Origin: Chloroflexota bacterium
GTDB lineage: Bacteria > Chloroflexota > Dehalococcoidia > Lucifugimonadales > UBA3495
Length of the DNA stretch: 8,883 bases
Reading direction: 5' to 3'
NCBI GenBank assembly: GCA_022562335.1
Contig: JADFPM010000103.1
Location: forward strand, 1 to 8,883
In this document: positions 6,457 to 8,883 of the stretch, one piece after another
Numbering within the stretch: position 1 is the first letter of the stretch
How the letters are laid out: every line of letters starts with the position of its first letter
Notes under the pieces: generated by a model
Databases searched by the model: none
What the model was told of the DNA's origin: nothing
The model's input: only the letters and a program-made list of their open reading frames with translations
Position numbers and translations under genes: made by a program

Positions 6457-7593
6457 TTATTGGGCCATCTGGAAGTACTTGCCTTCGGTCTTGATTGACG
6501 GGGCTATCACCATCCGGGCTTTATGCAGGTCTCGGATCGTATAAGCCCCGCACATACCCATGGCTACGCGAAGGGCGCCGACGAAGTTCTGGGTGCCGTC
6601 GGTGGCTGTGGTTGGACCGTAGAGAATCTGTTTTAGCGTCCCCTTGGTCCCCACGTTGATCCGTGTTCCCCTGGGGAGTTCGGGATGGGCATTGGCCATT
6701 CCCCAGTTAAACCCCCGGCCGGGCGCTTCTTCCGCCTGGGCAAAGGGAGTGCCCAACATCACTGCGTCGGCGCCGGAGACAATGGCTTTGCACACGTCGC
6801 CGCCGGTGCGAAACCCGCCATCTGTAATCACGGTGACGTAACGGCCGGTGCGCCGGAAGTAGTCCTCTCGGGCGGCGGCGCATTCCAGCGTGGCGGTAAC
6901 CTGCGGCACGCCCACTCCCACCACTTCCCGGGTGGTGCAGGCGGCGCCGGGTCCAACGCCAACCAGGATGCCGTCGATACCGGTTTCCATCAGTTCCTGG
7001 GCAACTTCATAGGTCACGCAGTTGCCAACCATGACGGGTACGTTGAGGGTTTCAATCAACTCAGAGAAGATCAGGCCCCGGTAGCTTGTCGACATGTGGC
7101 GAGCGGTGGTCACGGTGGATTGGACCACCACGATATCCGCTCCGGCCTCCACGGCCACGGGAGACATCCGCTTGGTGTTTTGGGGTGTGAAGGACACGGC
7201 GCAGATCGAGCCCGCGCTTTTGATCTCCTCGACTCGTTGTCCGATCAGGTGATCCTGAATCGGTTGAGAATATACTTTCTGGAGGAAGCGAGTCGCCTCT
7301 TCCTTGGGCATGGAGATGATCTCTTCCAGTGTGGAGTAGGGGTCCTCGTACCGGGTATATAAACCCTCGGCGTTGAGCACTCCCAACCCACCCATTTCGT
7401 GCATCAGCGTGGCGAATCTGGGAGAAACCGCGCCGTCCATGGCTGATGCCAGAATGGGAATGTCAAAATCCAGGCCGCCAATGGTCATCTTGGTGGAGGT
7501 TAATTCCGGGTTGATGGTGACCTGGCCGGGAACGATTGCTACCTCGTCGAAGCCGTAAGACCTTTCAAGTTCCTTGAATAGGCGTCGCCCCAT
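6457..7593 (-). CDS. guaB3: GuaB3-family IMP dehydrogenase
   Basis: The likely reaction is NAD-dependent oxidation of IMP to XMP in guanine nucleotide synthesis, in the cytoplasm. The product is 378 residues, a TIM barrel without the CBS pair that interrupts classical GuaB. The catalytic loop is intact: VGVGPGAACTTR with Cys219, followed by VVGVGVPQ. Phosphate-binding segments ITDGGFRTGGD (256-266) and SGADAVMLGTP (273-283) and a C-terminal flap-like region near TKGTLKQILYGP (316-327) also fit the family. It resembles cyanobacterial GuaB3, which has IMPDH activity, more than mycobacterial GuaB3, which lacks this Cys. The true start is the ATG at 7593: GGGAGGT lies 8 nt upstream and a promoter lies just beyond. 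The in-frame ATG at 7665 lies upstream of the promoter. It is the first gene of a probable operon with the selenoprotein. A GMP reductase role is less likely, because the architecture matches GuaB3. Confidence 0.9.
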   Translation of the reverse strand: MGRRLFKELERSYGFDEVAIVPGQVTINPELTSTKMTIGGLDFDIPILASAMDGAVSPRFATLMHEMGGLGVLNAEGLYTRYEDPYSTLEEIISMPKEEATRFLQKVYSQPIQDHLIGQRVEEIKSAGSICAVSFTPQNTKRMSPVAVEAGADIVVVQSTVTTARHMSTSYRGLIFSELIETLNVPVMVGNCVTYEVAQELMETGIDGILVGVGPGAACTTREVVGVGVPQVTATLECAAAREDYFRRTGRYVTVITDGGFRTGGDVCKAIVSGADAVMLGTPFAQAEEAPGRGFNWGMANAHPELPRGTRINVGTKGTLKQILYGPTTATDGTQNFVGALRVAMGMCGAYTIRDLHKARMVIAPSIKTEGKYFQMAQ

Positions 7594-7632
7594 CCCTACG
7601 TACCTCCCTCCACGACTAAATAGGTTCGGATG

Positions 7633-7662
7633 AATGTAGCAGGAATTGGAGCTAAAAGTCAA
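7633..7662 (-). promoter_or_regulatory. Sigma-70-type promoter of the guaB3-UGSC-partner unit
   Basis: On the minus strand, TTGACT (7662-7657), an 18-nt spacer and TACATT (7638-7633) are present. Transcription would start near 7626, giving a leader of about 33 nt that contains GGGAGGT for the ATG at 7593. It also argues against the upstream in-frame ATG at 7665. I found no comparable promoter in front of the selenoprotein or partner gene. Confidence 0.75.
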
Positions 7663-7875
7663 CAATTCCGACGAAAATAGTCAAACCTGCTTCAGCCGCC
7701 GGAAAGACTGTCTCTGGCATGACCGCGCCAGGCAATAATGGCCGGAACGGTGGCCAATGCTCCTCTGGTTTTTGACCGGGTCTATTTTGCGGGCGTATTT
7801 TCTGGGCAACGGCCAGGCAGGAAACCATCTGCCCGCACGGGCCGTCGCCCCGTGAGCACGCGCGGGACCTACAGC
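7663..7875. other. Divergent intergenic region, no gene seen
   Basis: This lies between the minus-strand guaB3 promoter and the plus-strand 5S rRNA promoter. No 23S rRNA 3' end, tRNA or supportable coding frame is visible. An inverted repeat CACGGG (7836-7841) with CCCGTG (7849-7854) has no T-tract. A second TTGACT on the minus strand (7682-7677) has no matching -10 at a normal distance. Confidence 0.55.
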
Positions 7876-7904
7876 TTGCTTGGTTGTGAAATATGGTGCA
7901 TACT
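7876..7904 (+). promoter_or_regulatory. Candidate 5S rRNA promoter
   Basis: TTGCTT (7876-7881), a 17-nt spacer and CATACT (7899-7904) match consensus at four of six positions each. The predicted start near 7911 lies about ten bases before the mature 5S end. The absence of a 23S gene just upstream makes a local promoter necessary unless the transcript comes from further away. Confidence 0.45.
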
Positions 7905-7920
7905 AAGTCTGTAAATGTAC

Positions 7921-8040
7921 TTCCTGGTGATTCTAGCGGAGTGGCCCCACCCGTTCCCATCCCGAACACGGTAGTGAAACGCTCCAGCGCCGACGATACT
8001 GCTTTGGAAACGGAGTGGGAAAATAGGTCATCGCCGGGAG
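7921..8040 (+). rRNA. rrf: 5S ribosomal RNA
   Basis: About 120 nt with the classic 5S landmarks: AGCGGAG, then CCCGTTCCCATCCCGAACAC (7959-7978), GTGAAACGCTCCAGCGCCGA and GATACTGC, ending in ATAGGTCATCGCCGGGAG. Helix I forms from CCUGGUGA (7923-7930) with UCGCCGGG (8031-8038), extendable by U7922-A8039, which sets the ends within a base or two. The gene is unlinked to 23S within this window; 16S and 23S must lie elsewhere. Confidence 0.95.
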
Positions 8041-8208
8041 GTATATCATCAATATCGCAGATCCGGGAGGATTCCCGGCAAAGCTTGGGCCGGTTGGAGT
8101 GTCATCGGAGTATCGATTGGACCCGGGCGCACCAAAGTGGTTGCAAGGCCTTGGCTCGAATCGGTGGCAACACCGAGATGGACCGCGGGATGGAAGGGCT
8201 GGCACACC
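8041..8208 (+). other. Palindrome-rich spacer between 5S rRNA and the clpC promoter
   Basis: No gene is recognised. Several perfect inverted repeats follow one another: CCGGGA-GGAT-TCCCGG (8063-8078), CCCGGG (8122-8127), CAAGGCCTTG (8144-8153), TCGGTG-GCAA-CACCGA with a GNRA-type tetraloop (8161-8176), and CCGCGG (8183-8188). The first could end or process the 5S transcript, although no U-tract follows. The rest may be an unrecognised structured RNA or only GC-rich chance. Confidence 0.45.
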
Positions 8209-8237
8209 TTTACACCCATACGGGTGTGGCCTATAAT
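8209..8237 (+). promoter_or_regulatory. Near-consensus sigma-70 promoter of clpC
   Basis: TTTACA (8209-8214), a 17-nt spacer and a perfect TATAAT (8232-8237) form a strong housekeeping promoter. The start near 8244 gives an untranslated leader of about 177 nt before the ATG at 8421. Confidence 0.82.
8212..8227. promoter_or_regulatory. Inverted repeat inside the clpC promoter, candidate operator
   Basis: ACACCC (8212-8217), ATAC and GGGTGT (8222-8227) form a perfect inverted repeat that overlaps the -35 end and most of the spacer. It does not match the CIRCE, CtsR or HspR operators as I know them. A repressor or spacer-reshaping activator bound here would control clpC. An RNA role is unlikely because it lies upstream of the predicted transcription start. 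Confidence 0.5.
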
Positions 8238-8420
8238 TCAGATACCAAATGGCTCATCCTTGATCGTGATCGTGGCCCGAAAGTGCAAGTGATTTAATAC
8301 CCGGTGTGGCGGCGGAAGGGCAGGGGCTAGGGTTGGCGGCTACTTGGTGGAAGCGTTCCTCTCCATAAAGATTACCGGGCGGTAAGTACGTCCTGATCCT
8401 GACCCACCAGGAGCAACGGT
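8238..8420 (+). other. Long clpC 5' untranslated leader
   Basis: About 177 nt from the predicted start to the ATG. It contains a small hairpin TTACC-GGGC-GGTAA (8372-8385) and ends in AGGAG (8409-8413), 7 nt before the start codon. I do not recognise a known riboswitch or leader peptide. Confidence 0.45.
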
Positions 8421-8883
8421 ATGGGAAGCAGATTCGAAAAATTCTCCGAGCGAGCGAGAAGAGTCCTATCGCTGGCCCAAGAAGAAGCCCAGCGTTTTAA
8501 CCATAACTACATCGGCACCGAGCATATCCTTTTAGGACTCGTTCGAGAGACCGAGGGCGTGGCCGCCCGGGTATTATCTAGTTTGACGGTGGACCTGAGT
8601 AAGGTCCGTTCCGCCGTTGAATTCATCATTGGGCGCGGTGAAAAACCGCCCCAGGGCGAGATCGGCCTGACACCGCGGGCTAAGAAAGTGGTGGAATTGG
8701 CCGTGGACGAAGCCCGCCGCATGAATCATACCTACATAGGTACCGAACATCTGCTCATCGGCCTGTTGAGAGAAGGCGAGGGCGTGGCAGCCGGGGTTCT
8801 AGAAAGCCTGGGCGTCTCACTGGACAAGATTCGCACCGAGACCCACCGTATCTTGAGCCATAGCTCCGGTTCCGGTGGCACCA
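8421..8883 (+). CDS. clpC: ATP-dependent Clp protease ATP-binding subunit ClpC, N-terminal part
   Basis: AAA+ unfoldase that feeds substrates to the ClpP peptidase in protein quality control. Only the first 154 codons are in the window and the gene continues past its right edge. They cover the double Clp N-domain: repeat 1, FSERARRVLSLAQEEA to about residue 71 with YIGTEHILLGL (30-40), and repeat 2, LTPRAKKVVELAVDEA to about 146 with YIGTEHLLIGLLREGEG (105-121). A Ser/Gly linker starts near 147. This repeat spacing and sequence match ClpC rather than ClpA or ClpB. AGGAG 7 nt upstream supports the ATG. It is transcribed away from guaB3 from its own strong promoter (8209-8237), which carries an inverted repeat. 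No ctsR, mcsA or mcsB is seen upstream, so the Firmicutes-type operon arrangement is absent on this side. Confidence 0.93.
   Translation, partial: MGSRFEKFSERARRVLSLAQEEAQRFNHNYIGTEHILLGLVRETEGVAARVLSSLTVDLSKVRSAVEFIIGRGEKPPQGEIGLTPRAKKVVELAVDEARRMNHTYIGTEHLLIGLLREGEGVAAGVLESLGVSLDKIRTETHRILSHSSGSGGT

Noticed and set aside
7594..7665. Upstream ATG at 7665 as guaB3 start (24 extra residues)
   Set aside because: It lies upstream of the TTGACT/TACATT promoter, has no ribosome binding site, and the extra residues do not fit the family; ATG 7593 has GGGAGGT.
8141..8176. tRNA-like GGCTCGAATC segment
   Set aside because: It resembles a T-arm only superficially; no acceptor, D-arm or anticodon arm can be paired around it on either strand.
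8171..8190. T-box-like antiterminator (AGAUGGACCGCGG)
   Set aside because: It is one base short of the UGGNACCGCG consensus, lacks a recognisable specifier stem, is not upstream of an aminoacyl-tRNA synthetase or amino acid gene, and precedes the clpC promoter.
7893..8297. Plus-strand open frame of 134 codons
   Set aside because: It spans the whole 5S rRNA gene and the clpC promoter and its product resembles no protein family.

Overview
The window looks like a chromosomal segment from a GC-rich bacterium, most likely a member of the Chloroflexota (Dehalococcoidia or a SAR202-like lineage). That placement is an inference from the protein flavour (PHP-containing DnaE, cyanobacterial/actinobacterial-type GuaB3, a UGSC selenoprotein, ClpC, a small CxH...CxxC protein) and from a 5S rRNA gene with no 23S end just upstream. 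No taxonomic marker in the window proves it.

Layout: positions 133-7593 carry five genes, all on the minus strand. In order of transcription they are a GuaB3-type IMP dehydrogenase, a UGSC-family selenoprotein, a partner protein of unknown function, a 98-residue protein with a likely metal-binding motif, and dnaE. The first three probably form one transcription unit led by a good sigma-70-type promoter (TTGACT-18-TACATT). The small protein has its own promoter (TTGACG-18-TACAAT) and a strong hairpin terminator. dnaE has a separate promoter region with a perfect TTGACA. Divergently on the plus strand lie a 5S rRNA gene, a palindrome-rich spacer, a near-consensus promoter (TTTACA-17-TATAAT) and the first 154 codons of clpC, cut by the window edge.

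The standout feature is the selenoprotein gene at 5832-6386. Conventional reading breaks it into two fragments at an in-frame TGA (6077-6075), but the frame continues for 80 sense codons. The TGA sits at the U of the U-G-S-C motif. Immediately downstream is a bacterial-type SECIS hairpin whose stem, GGUCU loop and 18-nt distance from the UGA match, from memory, the Escherichia coli fdhF SECIS. The next gene encodes a 355-residue protein whose biochemical role I do not know. The two are separated by a spacer with a 14-15 bp tandem repeat and a 9-bp stem hairpin. This selenoprotein/partner pair is the best candidate for an undescribed redox system here. The selenocysteine machinery (selA, selB, selC, selD) is not in the window.

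The other genes are housekeeping: DnaE replicates the chromosome, GuaB3 supplies XMP for guanine nucleotides, 5S rRNA is part of the large ribosomal subunit, and ClpC is an AAA+ unfoldase for the ClpP protease.
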